Source: Woeseia sp.
Lineage (GTDB): Bacteria > Pseudomonadota > Gammaproteobacteria > Steroidobacterales > Woeseiaceae
Assembly: GCA_018701055.1 (NCBI GenBank)
Contig: JABIUH010000322.1
Span: 1 to 17,429 of the forward strand
DNA length: 17,429 nucleotides
Direction: 5' to 3'
The first letter of the stretch is position 1. Every line of letters begins with the position of its first letter. The position numbers and the translations under genes were made by a program. The notes beneath the pieces are model-generated. The model searched no databases, was not told the DNA's origin, and saw only the letters and a list, made by a program, of their open reading frames with translations. Shown here piece after piece: positions 1-8,107 of this stretch.

Positions 1-2538
1 CAGCTGTCGCAATTTATGGATCAGAATAATCCACTATCAGAAGTAACGCATAAACGCCGTGTGTCGGCGCTTGGACCTGGTGGTCTGACCCGCGAGCGAG
101 CTGGATTTGAGGTTCGCGACGTACACCCGACGCACTACGGTCGCGTGTGTCCGATTGAGACGCCTGAAGGTCCAAATATTGGTCTAATTAACTCATTGGC
201 CGTGTACGCTCGTACCAACGCATATGGATTCCTTGAAACGCCTTACCGTAAGGTAACCAAGGGTAAAGCGAGCGCTGATATCGAATACTTGTCTGCGATT
301 GAAGAGAGTAAATATGTGATTGCTCAGGCGAATGCCGAGCTTGATAAATTGGGTCGCTTCGAGGAAGAGTTGGTTGCTGTTCGACATAAAAACGAATTCA
401 CGTTGGCAGATCCATCGGCGATCAATTATATGGACGTCTCGCCACGCCAGATCGTTTCGGTTGCCGCATCGCTGATTCCGTTCCTTGAGCATGATGATGC
501 AAACCGCGCGCTCATGGGATCAAACATGCAACGTCAGGCAGTACCAACACTGCGTGCCGAAGCACCGTTGGTCGGCACCGGCATGGAAAGAATAGTTGCT
601 GTTGACTCAGGCGTTACGGTCGTCGCGAAACGTGGCGGCACAGTAGATTCAGTTGATGCCTCGCGAATTGTTGTTCGGGTCAATGATGACGAAACTGACG
701 CTTCGGAATCTGGCGTCGACATCTATAACCTGACCAAATACACGCGTTCGAACCAGAACACCTGTATTAACCAACGTCCGCTTGTTAATTCCGGCAACTC
801 AATTGCCAAAGGCGATGTCTTGGCGGATGGGCCATCGACCGATATGGGTGAGTTAGCGCTTGGCCAGAACCTGTTGGTCGCGTTCATGCCTTGGAATGGA
901 TACAACTTCGAGGATTCGATTCTGATCTCAGAGCGAGTCGTGAAGGAAGATCGTTTCACGACGATTCATATCGAAGAGCTTTCATGTGTTGCGCGTGACA
1001 CCAAGCTTGGGTCCGAGGACATTACTTCGGACATTCCAAATGTTGGTGATGCGGCGCTGGCGAAGCTCGACGAATCCGGTATCGCGTTTATTGGCGCAGA
1101 AGTAAATGCCGGCGATATTCTGGTCGGTAAGGTCACGCCAAAGGGTGAAACACAGCTCACGCCGGAAGAAAAACTATTGCGTGCCATCTTTGGTGAAAAA
1201 GCCTCTGATGTAAAAGATACTTCATTGCGCGTACCGCCAGGAATGGACGGCACGGTTATCGACGTACGCGTGTTTACTCGTGATGGAGTTGAGAAAGATA
1301 CGCGAGCGCTTGCAATTGAGAAGTATGAGCTCGAAGCGGTCCGAAAAGACCTCGACGACACTTTAAGAATTCTCGAAGAAGATATTTACGACCGTGTTGA
1401 GCGTCTGCTGACGGGCAAAGTGGCCCAGGGTGGCCCGAATAAGTTGAAATCTGGCAGCAAGATCGCCAAGGTTTATCTTGATGAAGTGCCTCGCGAGCAG
1501 TGGTTTGAGATACGCCTGAAGAATGACGATGCAAATCAGCAACTCGAAACTGCCGCGGAGCGTCTGAAGACGCAGCGAGCAGAATTCGATCGTCGTTATG
1601 ACGAAAAGAAAGAAAAAATCACCGCAGGTGATGATCTCGCACCGGGTGTTCTGAAGATGGTTAAAGTCTACATGGCCGTCAAGCGTCGTATTCAGCCGGG
1701 TGACAAGATGGCTGGTCGTCACGGTAACAAGGGTGTGATTTCGACAATTGTACCCGTCGAAGATATGCCTTATCTCGATGATGGCACGCCGATCGATATC
1801 GTACTTAACCCGCTTGGCGTTCCTTCTCGAATGAACGTTGGGCAGGTGCTCGAAACGCATCTGGGTATGGCTGCCAAGGGTCTCGGGCACAAGATCAACG
1901 CGATGCTGAAGGGCCATGAATCGACGGCGAAAATTCGTCAATTCCTGGAAACCATTTACAACACGACCGGCGGCAGGATTGAGGACATCAAATCGTTTAA
2001 CGACGAAGAAGTTCTCGAGCTCGCTCGCAATCTGACCACCGGTGTGCCGACGGCAACACCGGTATTCGATGGCGCAACAGAAGCGGAGATTAAGGGCCTT
2101 CTGAAGCTTGCCGATCTGTCAGACACCGGCCAGTCACACTTGACGGACGGTCGAACTGGTGAGTCTTTCGATCGTGACGTCACGGTTGGCTACATGTACA
2201 TGTTGAAACTCAATCACTTGGTTGACGACAAGATGCATGCGCGGTCTACCGGTCCGTACAGCCTTGTAACTCAGCAACCGTTGGGTGGTAAGGCGCAGTT
2301 CGGTGGGCAGCGATTCGGTGAGATGGAGGTTTGGGCGCTGGAAGCTTATGGCGCTGCTTACACCTTGCAGGAAATGCTGACCGTTAAATCTGACGACGTT
2401 CAGGGGCGTACTAAAATGTACAAGAATATCGTAGATGGAGAACACGAAATGGACGCTGGAATGCCTGAGTCCTTTAATGTTTTGGTTAAGGAGATTAGGT
2501 CTCTGGGCATCAATATTGAACTGGAGACAGAATCATGA
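1..2538 (+). CDS. rpoB: RNA polymerase beta subunit, C-terminal part (5' end outside window)
   Basis: Beta subunit of RNA polymerase, which forms one side of the catalytic cleft. The reading frame is open from base 1, so the gene continues upstream. The 845 residues present align with E. coli RpoB from Gln510 to the C-terminus. The window opens inside the rifampicin pocket: QLSQFMDQNNPLSE, then HKRR and SALGPGGL, with wild-type residues at the positions equivalent to D516, H526, S531 and I572, so the visible part gives no sign of rifampicin resistance. The catalytic lysines lie in GDKMAGRHGNKG (fragment residues 569 and 577, E. coli K1065 and K1073). The C-terminus reads SLGINIELETES, close to E. 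coli. The fragment is about 12 residues longer than the E. coli equivalent, mainly in the lineage-variable stretch near fragment residues 470-500. The stop overlaps the rpoC start. Identity is certain. Confidence 0.99.
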   Translation, partial: QLSQFMDQNNPLSEVTHKRRVSALGPGGLTRERAGFEVRDVHPTHYGRVCPIETPEGPNIGLINSLAVYARTNAYGFLETPYRKVTKGKASADIEYLSAIEESKYVIAQANAELDKLGRFEEELVAVRHKNEFTLADPSAINYMDVSPRQIVSVAASLIPFLEHDDANRALMGSNMQRQAVPTLRAEAPLVGTGMERIVAVDSGVTVVAKRGGTVDSVDASRIVVRVNDDETDASESGVDIYNLTKYTRSNQNTCINQRPLVNSGNSIAKGDVLADGPSTDMGELALGQNLLVAFMPWNGYNFEDSILISERVVKEDRFTTIHIEELSCVARDTKLGSEDITSDIPNVGDAALAKLDESGIAFIGAEVNAGDILVGKVTPKGETQLTPEEKLLRAIFGEKASDVKDTSLRVPPGMDGTVIDVRVFTRDGVEKDTRALAIEKYELEAVRKDLDDTLRILEEDIYDRVERLLTGKVAQGGPNKLKSGSKIAKVYLDEVPREQWFEIRLKNDDANQQLETAAERLKTQRAEFDRRYDEKKEKITAGDDLAPGVLKMVKVYMAVKRRIQPGDKMAGRHGNKGVISTIVPVEDMPYLDDGTPIDIVLNPLGVPSRMNVGQVLETHLGMAAKGLGHKINAMLKGHESTAKIRQFLETIYNTTGGRIEDIKSFNDEEVLELARNLTTGVPTATPVFDGATEAEIKGLLKLADLSDTGQSHLTDGRTGESFDRDVTVGYMYMLKLNHLVDDKMHARSTGPYSLVTQQPLGGKAQFGGQRFGEMEVWALEAYGAAYTLQEMLTVKSDDVQGRTKMYKNIVDGEHEMDAGMPESFNVLVKEIRSLGINIELETES

Positions 2539-5500
2539 AAGATCTACTGAGACTGTTTCAATACCAGAACCCCGTTGATGACTTTGATGCTATTCGTATC
2601 GGATTGGCCTCACCAGACATGGTTAGGTCGTGGTCATTCGGTGAGGTCAAAAAACCCGAAACAATTAACTATCGAACGTTCAAACCGGAACGTGATGGAT
2701 TGTTTTGCGCCAAAATTTTCGGACCGATTAAAGACTACGAATGCTTGTGCGCAAAATACAAGCGACTGAAGCATCGCGGCGTTGTTTGTGAAAAGTGTGG
2801 TGTCGAAGTTACGCAGACGAAAGTTCGTCGCGAACGTATGGCTCATATCGATCTGGCGAGCCCCGTTGCGCACATCTGGTTCCTGAAATCACTGCCGTCT
2901 CGTATTGGGCTTATGCTCGACATGACGTTGCGTGAAATCGAACGCGTTTTATATTTTGAAGCATTTGTGGTTGTCGAGCCCGGCTTGACACCGCTGGAAC
3001 GCGGTCAGTTGATGACGGACGAGATGTATCTCGACGCCATCGAACAATATGGCGACGAATTCGATGCTCGCATGGGCGCCGAAGCGGTTCGCGAAATGCT
3101 GATGACGATTGATTTGCAGCGCGAAGTTTTGCAGGTTCGAGAAGATATCGGTGCGACGCGATCTGAAACTAAGATCAAGCGTTTGTCAAAGCGCTTGAAG
3201 TTGCTGGAATCATTCATCGAATCGGGCAACAAGCCGGAATGGATGGTAATGACCGTTTTGCCGGTATTGCCGCCTGACCTGCGTCCATTGGTACCACTTG
3301 ATGGTGGTCGATTTGCTACTTCTGATCTTAATGACCTCTATCGTCGTGTGATCAATCGCAACAATCGTTTACGACGACTGCTTGAGCTGAATGCGCCGGA
3401 CATCATCGTCCGTAACGAAAAACGCATGTTGCAAGAATCGGTCGATGCGTTGCTCGACAACGGTCGTCGAGGTCGCGCGATAACGGGCACGAACAAGCGT
3501 CCGCTGAAATCACTTGCCGATATGATCAAAGGCAAGCAAGGACGATTCCGCCAAAACCTTTTGGGTAAGCGTGTCGACTATTCCGGTCGTTCGGTTATCG
3601 TGGTCGGTCCGACGCTGCGTTTACACCAGTGTGGCCTGCCGAAGAAAATGGCGCTGGAACTGTTTAAGCCGTTCATTTTCTCCAAATTGCAGCTCCGTGG
3701 TGAAGCAACCACGATTAAGGCAGCAAAACGATTAGTAGAACGTGAAGGTGCGGAAGTCTGGGATATTCTCGAGGAAGTTATTCGCGAACATCCGGTCATG
3801 CTGAATCGTGCGCCAACCTTGCACAGATTGGGTATTCAGGCCTTTGAGCCGGTATTGATCGAAGGTAAAGCCATTCAGCTTCATCCTCTTGTTTGTACGG
3901 CATTTAACGCTGACTTCGACGGTGACCAAATGGCAGTTCACGTACCGTTGTCGATCGAAGCGCAGATTGAGACGCGTGCATTGATGATGTCTTCGAACAA
4001 TATTCTGTCGCCAGCGAATGGTGATCCGATTATTGTGCCGTCACAGGACGTTGTACTCGGTCTTTATTACATGACTCGTTCCGCCGTCAATGGAAAAGGC
4101 GAGGGCATGGTGTTTTGTGACATCAACGAGGCGCGTCGCGCCTATGAGAACGGACTGTGTGCGCTGCAGGCTCAGGTGAGAGTTCGTGTTCCGATGCATG
4201 AGCAGGATGATGACGGTGAAGTTGCGACAAACGTGCAGCTGGTTGAAACAACCGTTGGTCGTGCCTTGCTGTCGAATTTATTGCCGAAAGGCTTGAGTTT
4301 TGATCTCGTTAACCGAAATATGACTAAGAAAGCGATTTCTAATGTCCTTAACGCGTGCTACAGAAACCTAGGTCTGAAAACGACTGTCGTTTTCGCGGAT
4401 CGCCTGATGTACACCGGATTCCGTTTTGCGACAACGGCCGGTATCTCGATCGGCATTAACGACATGATTGTGCCGGAGAGTAAGGAGACGATTCTTGTCG
4501 CGGCTGAAGCTGAGGTTAAAGAGATCCAGGATCAATACGCATCGGGTCTGGTAACCGACGGCGAGCGTTACAACAAGGTTGTCGATATCTGGTCGCGCAC
4601 CAATGATCAGGTTGCAAAGGCGATGATGGACAAGCTCGGCTTTGAGACAGTGAAAAATGCTGCTGGCAAGGATGTCGAACAAGAATCGTTTAACTCGATT
4701 TACATGATGGCCGACTCAGGCGCTCGTGGCTCTGCTGCGCAGATCAGGCAGCTGGCCGGAATGCGAGGCTTGATGGCCAAGCCGGATGGCTCAATTATTG
4801 AAACGCCGATTACGGCTAATTTCCGCGAAGGACTCGACGTACTTCAGTACTTCATCTCCACTCACGGTGCTCGTAAGGGCCTGGCAGATACAGCTCTCAA
4901 AACGGCGAACTCAGGTTATCTGACACGCCGATTGGTCGATGTGGCACAAGATCTGGTGGTTACCGAAATCGATTGCGAAACGCGAAATGGCGTCTCGATG
5001 GCGCCTCTCGTAGAGGGCGGCGATATTGTGGAGCCGTTGGGTAATCGTGTGCTGGGACGTGTTCTGGCCGAGCCAGTATTGATTCCAGGTTCGGACAAGA
5101 TTGCGTTCGATGCAGGAACCCTGCTTGACGAAGATGGTGTAGCGCGACTTGAAGAATTGCAGATCGATTACGTTTTAGTTCGATCGCCGATCACTTGCGA
5201 AGTTCGCTATGGCATATGTACGCAGTGCTATGGGCGCGACCTTGCACGGGGCAAGCGGATCAACATCGGTGAGGCAGTCGGCGTTATCGCGGCGCAATCA
5301 ATCGGTGAGCCAGGCACACAGTTAACGATGCGTACGTTCCACATTGGTGGCGCGGCATCTCGTTCAGCAGCAGTGAATAGTATCGAGATCAAAAACAACG
5401 GTGTTGTTAAGTTGAACAACATCAAGACCGTTAAGCATCACAAAGGATACTTGGTCGCTGTGTCTCGTTCGGGCGAAATTTCTGTATCAAATGAACATGG

Positions 5501-6797
5501 ACGTGAGAGAGAGCGCTATAAGGTTCCTTATGGTGCAACCATTAGCGTTGACGATGGTGCGGATGTAAAGCAGGGGCAGGTTGTTGCCAACTGGGATCCG
5601 CATACTCACCCAGTGGTCACGGAAGTTGCTGGTCGGTTGCAGTTCCAGGACTTTGTTGATGGTGTCACCGTATCTGAGCAGGTCGATGAATATACTGGCC
5701 TAACCAGTATCGTGATTCTTGATCCAAAAACCCGTGGACCGTCTACTAAAGATCTGCGCCCGGTTGCAAAACTGGTCGATGAAAATGGCGATGATCTATT
5801 TTTCGCTAATACCGAGATTCCTGCGGTTTACGCGTTGCCAACGGGCGCTAATCTCAGCATGGGTGATGGAGCTTCCGTTGCGCTAGGTGACATCATCGCG
5901 CGAATCCCGCATGCGTCGTCAAAGAACCGTGATATCACGGGTGGTTTGCCGCGAGTTGCTGATCTCTTTGAGGCCCGTAAGCCGAAGGAATCGGCGATTA
6001 TGGCGGAACACACGGGTACGGTTAGCTTTGGTAAAGAAACCAAGGGCAAACGACGTCTGGTGATCACTGATGATGCGGGCGAGAGCTACGAAGAGTTGAT
6101 CGTCAAGTGGCGTCACCTGAATGTATTCGAGGGCGAGCAGGTTGTTCGTGGCGAGGTAATTGCCGATGGTGAGCCAAATCCGCACGACATCCTGCGATTG
6201 CAAGGTGTTGAAAATCTGGCTGATTATTTGGTTAAGGAAATTCAAGACGTTTACCGACTCCAGGGTGTGAAGATCAATGACAAACACATTGAGGTGATCA
6301 TTCGCCAGATGCTGCGGAAAGTAATCGTGGTGAGTGCCGGTGACAGTAACTACTTGCGTGGCGAGCAGATCGATCGTGCTAGAGCTTATGAAACGATCGA
6401 CCAGCTAGAAGTGACGGGCAAAGAAACGCTGACATATGATGCAATTCTGCTTGGAATTACCAAGGCGTCCCTGGCGACTGAGTCGTTTATTTCGGCTGCA
6501 TCCTTCCAGGAAACTACGCGCGTTTTGACAGAAGCTGCTGTCCGGGGCTTGAGCGACAGTCTCCGCGGCCTGAAAGAAAACGTGATCGTCGGTCGTTTGA
6601 TTCCGGCTGGAACGGGTTATGCGCACCACGCAGAACGTCGCCGTACGCGCGAGCAGGATCTTGCGGATCAGCTCAAAGAGTTGGATGTAAAAACGCAAGT
6701 AACTGAACCAGAAGAAGAAATAGTCGTTGAAGAGCTTTCGCCGGAAGCTGCAATTGCAGCGGCGATAGCAGCAGAGGCACAGGTTGAGGGCAAGTAG
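2535..6797 (+). CDS. rpoC: RNA polymerase beta' subunit
   Basis: Beta' subunit carrying the polymerase active site; 1420 residues against 1407 in E. coli. The N-terminal zinc site uses C70, C72, C85 and C88. The catalytic NADFDGD motif places the Mg-binding aspartates at 460, 462 and 464, the same numbers as in E. coli. The second zinc site uses C814, C888, C895 and C898. The bridge helix (DSGARGSAAQIRQLAG) and trigger loop (GEPGTQLTMRTFHIGG) are intact, and the proteobacterial SI3 insertion follows the trigger loop before DITGGLPRVADLFEARKPKE. The C-terminal tail is acidic and alanine-rich. The ATG overlaps the rpoB stop as ATGA, with a GGAG at 2523-2526, so translation is probably coupled to rpoB. 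In E. coli the two genes are separated by several tens of bases. Identity is certain. Confidence 0.99.
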   Translation: MKDLLRLFQYQNPVDDFDAIRIGLASPDMVRSWSFGEVKKPETINYRTFKPERDGLFCAKIFGPIKDYECLCAKYKRLKHRGVVCEKCGVEVTQTKVRRERMAHIDLASPVAHIWFLKSLPSRIGLMLDMTLREIERVLYFEAFVVVEPGLTPLERGQLMTDEMYLDAIEQYGDEFDARMGAEAVREMLMTIDLQREVLQVREDIGATRSETKIKRLSKRLKLLESFIESGNKPEWMVMTVLPVLPPDLRPLVPLDGGRFATSDLNDLYRRVINRNNRLRRLLELNAPDIIVRNEKRMLQESVDALLDNGRRGRAITGTNKRPLKSLADMIKGKQGRFRQNLLGKRVDYSGRSVIVVGPTLRLHQCGLPKKMALELFKPFIFSKLQLRGEATTIKAAKRLVEREGAEVWDILEEVIREHPVMLNRAPTLHRLGIQAFEPVLIEGKAIQLHPLVCTAFNADFDGDQMAVHVPLSIEAQIETRALMMSSNNILSPANGDPIIVPSQDVVLGLYYMTRSAVNGKGEGMVFCDINEARRAYENGLCALQAQVRVRVPMHEQDDDGEVATNVQLVETTVGRALLSNLLPKGLSFDLVNRNMTKKAISNVLNACYRNLGLKTTVVFADRLMYTGFRFATTAGISIGINDMIVPESKETILVAAEAEVKEIQDQYASGLVTDGERYNKVVDIWSRTNDQVAKAMMDKLGFETVKNAAGKDVEQESFNSIYMMADSGARGSAAQIRQLAGMRGLMAKPDGSIIETPITANFREGLDVLQYFISTHGARKGLADTALKTANSGYLTRRLVDVAQDLVVTEIDCETRNGVSMAPLVEGGDIVEPLGNRVLGRVLAEPVLIPGSDKIAFDAGTLLDEDGVARLEELQIDYVLVRSPITCEVRYGICTQCYGRDLARGKRINIGEAVGVIAAQSIGEPGTQLTMRTFHIGGAASRSAAVNSIEIKNNGVVKLNNIKTVKHHKGYLVAVSRSGEISVSNEHGRERERYKVPYGATISVDDGADVKQGQVVANWDPHTHPVVTEVAGRLQFQDFVDGVTVSEQVDEYTGLTSIVILDPKTRGPSTKDLRPVAKLVDENGDDLFFANTEIPAVYALPTGANLSMGDGASVALGDIIARIPHASSKNRDITGGLPRVADLFEARKPKESAIMAEHTGTVSFGKETKGKRRLVITDDAGESYEELIVKWRHLNVFEGEQVVRGEVIADGEPNPHDILRLQGVENLADYLVKEIQDVYRLQGVKINDKHIEVIIRQMLRKVIVVSAGDSNYLRGEQIDRARAYETIDQLEVTGKETLTYDAILLGITKASLATESFISAASFQETTRVLTEAAVRGLSDSLRGLKENVIVGRLIPAGTGYAHHAERRRTREQDLADQLKELDVKTQVTEPEEEIVVEELSPEAAIAAAIAAEAQVEGK

Positions 6798-6827
6798 TCG
6801 CCGACCGCAGTCAAGCTAAGCAGGTTG

Positions 6828-6876
6828 TTGCCGCCGGCGTGGAGCGATGCTTCGCGCCGGCAGCAAATTCTGCTGC
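6828..6876 (+). terminator. Overlapping inverted repeats after rpoC, possible terminator
   Basis: Arms 6828-6839 and 6855-6866 pair over 12 positions with one C-A mismatch (core GCCGGCG / CGCCGGC, 15-base loop). A second perfect 6-bp hairpin uses 6860-6865 (GCAGCA) and 6871-6876 (TGCTGC), so the two structures share bases and exclude each other. The position, 30 bases after the rpoC stop and just before a promoter, suits an operon end. There is no T-run after either stem, so factor-independent termination is doubtful; it could instead be an mRNA 3'-end stabiliser. Confidence 0.35.
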
Positions 6877-6906
6877 TTGACAGCGATTAGCGGGCCTCCA
6901 TACAAT
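6877..6906 (+). promoter_or_regulatory. sigma70-type promoter of the str operon
   Basis: A consensus -35 box TTGACA (6877-6882) is followed after 18 bases by TACAAT (6901-6906). The start site should fall near 6912-6915. The bases just after the -10 box are GCCCGCCC, a GC-rich discriminator of the kind associated with ppGpp/DksA control of ribosomal promoters (family knowledge; control here is inferred). The predicted 5' leader to rpsL is about 210 bases. Confidence 0.8.
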
Positions 6907-6975
6907 GCCCGCCCTTAACCCCGGACTCGAACGCTAAGAGCCCTACAATTAGAGGATGCGGTGGCGCTTAAGCCG

Positions 6976-7048
6976 TTGAAGTCAGTGTACTTTTACTGAT
7001 TTCAGGCTGGCCATTGATCGAGCAGGCCGGGCTATAGGTAGTCCGGCC
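6976..7048 (+). promoter_or_regulatory. Structured 5' leader of rpsL (two hairpins)
   Basis: Hairpin 1 pairs GAAGTCAGT (6978-6986) with ACTGATTTC (6995-7003), nine pairs with one G-U and two further weak outer pairs. Hairpin 2 pairs 7025-7034 (GGCCGGGCTA) with 7039-7048 (TAGTCCGGCC), ten pairs with one G-U around a TAGG loop. They sit in the transcribed leader between the str promoter and rpsL. A cis-acting role is inferred; I recognise no known riboswitch or ribosomal-protein leader class. Confidence 0.45.
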
Positions 7049-7052
7049 GATG

Positions 7053-7082
7053 GGCGCGCGCAACTTGCGCGTGTTTAATTTT
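7053..7082 (+). terminator. Terminator-like hairpin (possible attenuator) in the rpsL leader
   Basis: CGCGC (7057-7061) pairs with GCGCG (7067-7071) across an AACTT loop, extended outward to 7053/7075 by one C-G and three G-U pairs. It is followed by TTTAATTTT (7074-7082). A GC stem and U-rich tail within the leader, about 40 bases before the rpsL start, resembles an attenuator. The tail is interrupted by two A residues, so strength is uncertain. Confidence 0.4.
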
Positions 7083-7122
7083 GAGTGAACAGATAAACCA
7101 AACTTGAGAGATGAGAAGGCCT

Positions 7123-7497
7123 ATGGCCACAACCAATCAGTTAGTACGAAAACCGCGCGTTAAAAAAATAGTGAAAAGCACAGTTCCTGCGCTTCAGGCG
7201 AGCCCGCAAAAACGCGGTGTTTGTACGCGTGTCTATACAACGACGCCGAAGAAACCTAACTCTGCGATGCGTAAGGTTTGTCGTGTCAGATTGACTAATG
7301 GCTTCGAAGTGACCAGCTACATTGGTGGTGAGGGTCATAATCTTCAGGAGCACTCGGTCGTATTGATTCGCGGCGGACGAGTTAAAGATTTACCGGGTGT
7401 TCGCTATCACACAGTGCGAGGCACACTTGATTGTTCCGGCGTTGGAGATCGTAAGCAGGGAAGATCAAAATACGGCACCAAGAAACCAAAATCATAA
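7123..7497 (+). CDS. rpsL: 30S ribosomal protein S12
   Basis: S12 of the 30S decoding centre; 124 residues, the same length as E. coli S12. The ATG at 7123 gives the family N-terminus MATTNQLVRKPR. An in-frame ATG at 7111 would add four residues (MRRP) not seen in the family. Purines at 7104-7119 (TTGAGAG, GAGAAGG) supply the ribosome-binding site. The streptomycin-contact motifs TTPKKPNSA (K43 counting Met, the classic K42) and GGRVKDLPG (the classic K87) are wild type, and the aspartate that RimO methylthiolates in other species is present in the latter. First gene of the str operon, followed by a 96-base spacer before rpsG. Confidence 0.99.
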   Translation: MATTNQLVRKPRVKKIVKSTVPALQASPQKRGVCTRVYTTTPKKPNSAMRKVCRVRLTNGFEVTSYIGGEGHNLQEHSVVLIRGGRVKDLPGVRYHTVRGTLDCSGVGDRKQGRSKYGTKKPKS

Positions 7498-7500
7498 CTC

Positions 7501-7575
7501 AGATTAATCTCGTCGCTAACGCGACGACCAAATTTGTAGTAGCAATGATCTCGGCAGACAAAAAAATGCTGTCGA
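7501..7575 (+). promoter_or_regulatory. rpsL-rpsG intercistronic structure, probable S7 autoregulatory site
   Basis: The S12-S7 gap is 96 bases, the length I recall for the E. coli str mRNA, where S7 binds to repress its own and downstream translation. Three inverted repeats are visible: AGATTAATCT (7501-7510), a perfect TCGTCGC / GCGACGA hairpin (7510-7516, 7521-7527, loop TAAC), and TCGGCAG / CTGTCGA (7551-7557, 7569-7575, one G-U). The rpsG Shine-Dalgarno is weak (TAGAGA, 7581-7586), which fits coupled translation. Binding by S7 is inferred from position and structure. Confidence 0.6.
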
Positions 7576-7593
7576 ATACTTAGAGACAAACTA

Positions 7594-8073
7594 ATGTCAA
7601 GAAGAACACAAGCACCGAAACGCCTCATTCTGCCGGACCCAAAGTACGGTAGTGAATTGTTGGCGAAGTTCATGAACATGATCATGAACGACGGGAAGAA
7701 GTCCGTTGCCGAACGCATCATATACGGTGCGTTGGATCGCATGACCGAGAAAGGTTCTGCGGAGGGCGGTCAGTCTCTAGAGGTTTTGGAGCAGGCGCTT
7801 GAGAACGTTAAACCGATGGTCGAAGTGAAATCTCGTCGCGTGGGTGGTGCAACTTACCAGGTGCCCATCGAAGTTCGTCCCGCACGACGTCAAACACTTG
7901 CGATGCGCTGGGTCATTGAAGCGGCGCGCAAGCGTAGCGAAAAATCAATGGCACATCGGCTTGCGCACGAGCTAATGGATGCGGCGGATAATCGCGGCAC
8001 GGCAGTTAAGAAAAAAGAAGACACCCACCGTATGGCGGAAGCCAACAAGGCGTTCTCACATTACCGCTGGTAA
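7594..8073 (+). CDS. rpsG: 30S ribosomal protein S7
   Basis: S7 nucleates assembly of the 30S head on 16S rRNA and lies near the E site. 159 residues. Family motifs are LPDPKYGSELLAKFMN (approximately residues 12-27), VEVKSRRVGGATYQVP, RQTLAMRWVIEAARKR and the C-terminal EANKAFSHYRW, where most bacterial S7 proteins end. It lacks the longer tail of E. coli K-12 S7. A few extra residues (KGSAEGGQ) lie in the loop near residue 55. The start at 7594 gives MSRRTQAPKR. S7 is the known regulator of this operon in enteric bacteria and the upstream spacer has matching structure. Confidence 0.99.
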   Translation: MSRRTQAPKRLILPDPKYGSELLAKFMNMIMNDGKKSVAERIIYGALDRMTEKGSAEGGQSLEVLEQALENVKPMVEVKSRRVGGATYQVPIEVRPARRQTLAMRWVIEAARKRSEKSMAHRLAHELMDAADNRGTAVKKKEDTHRMAEANKAFSHYRW

Positions 8074-8107
8074 GCGTTGCTGATTGGGATTTTTAGGTAA
8101 TTGCCGC

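Noticed and set aside
1..90. Rifampicin-resistance substitutions in rpoB
   Set aside because: All classical positions visible in the window (D516, H526, S531, L533, I572 equivalents) are wild type.
1363..1941. Long minus-strand open frames inside rpoB, and others in rpoC, rplC, rplD and rpsC
   Set aside because: They are antisense shadows of conserved genes, with no family matches, no ribosome-binding sites and no promoters I could see.
6944..6949. Second TACAAT in the rpsL leader as an extra -10 box
   Set aside because: The bases 16-18 upstream contain nothing like a -35 box and no TG extension is present.
7111..7122. ATG four codons upstream of rpsL
   Set aside because: S12 begins MAT-NQLVRKP; the start at 7123 gives the exact family length of 124.
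8084..8107. TTG start eight codons upstream of fusA
   Set aside because: The added residues (MGFLGNCR) are not part of EF-G; ATG 8108 has AGGT at a good distance.
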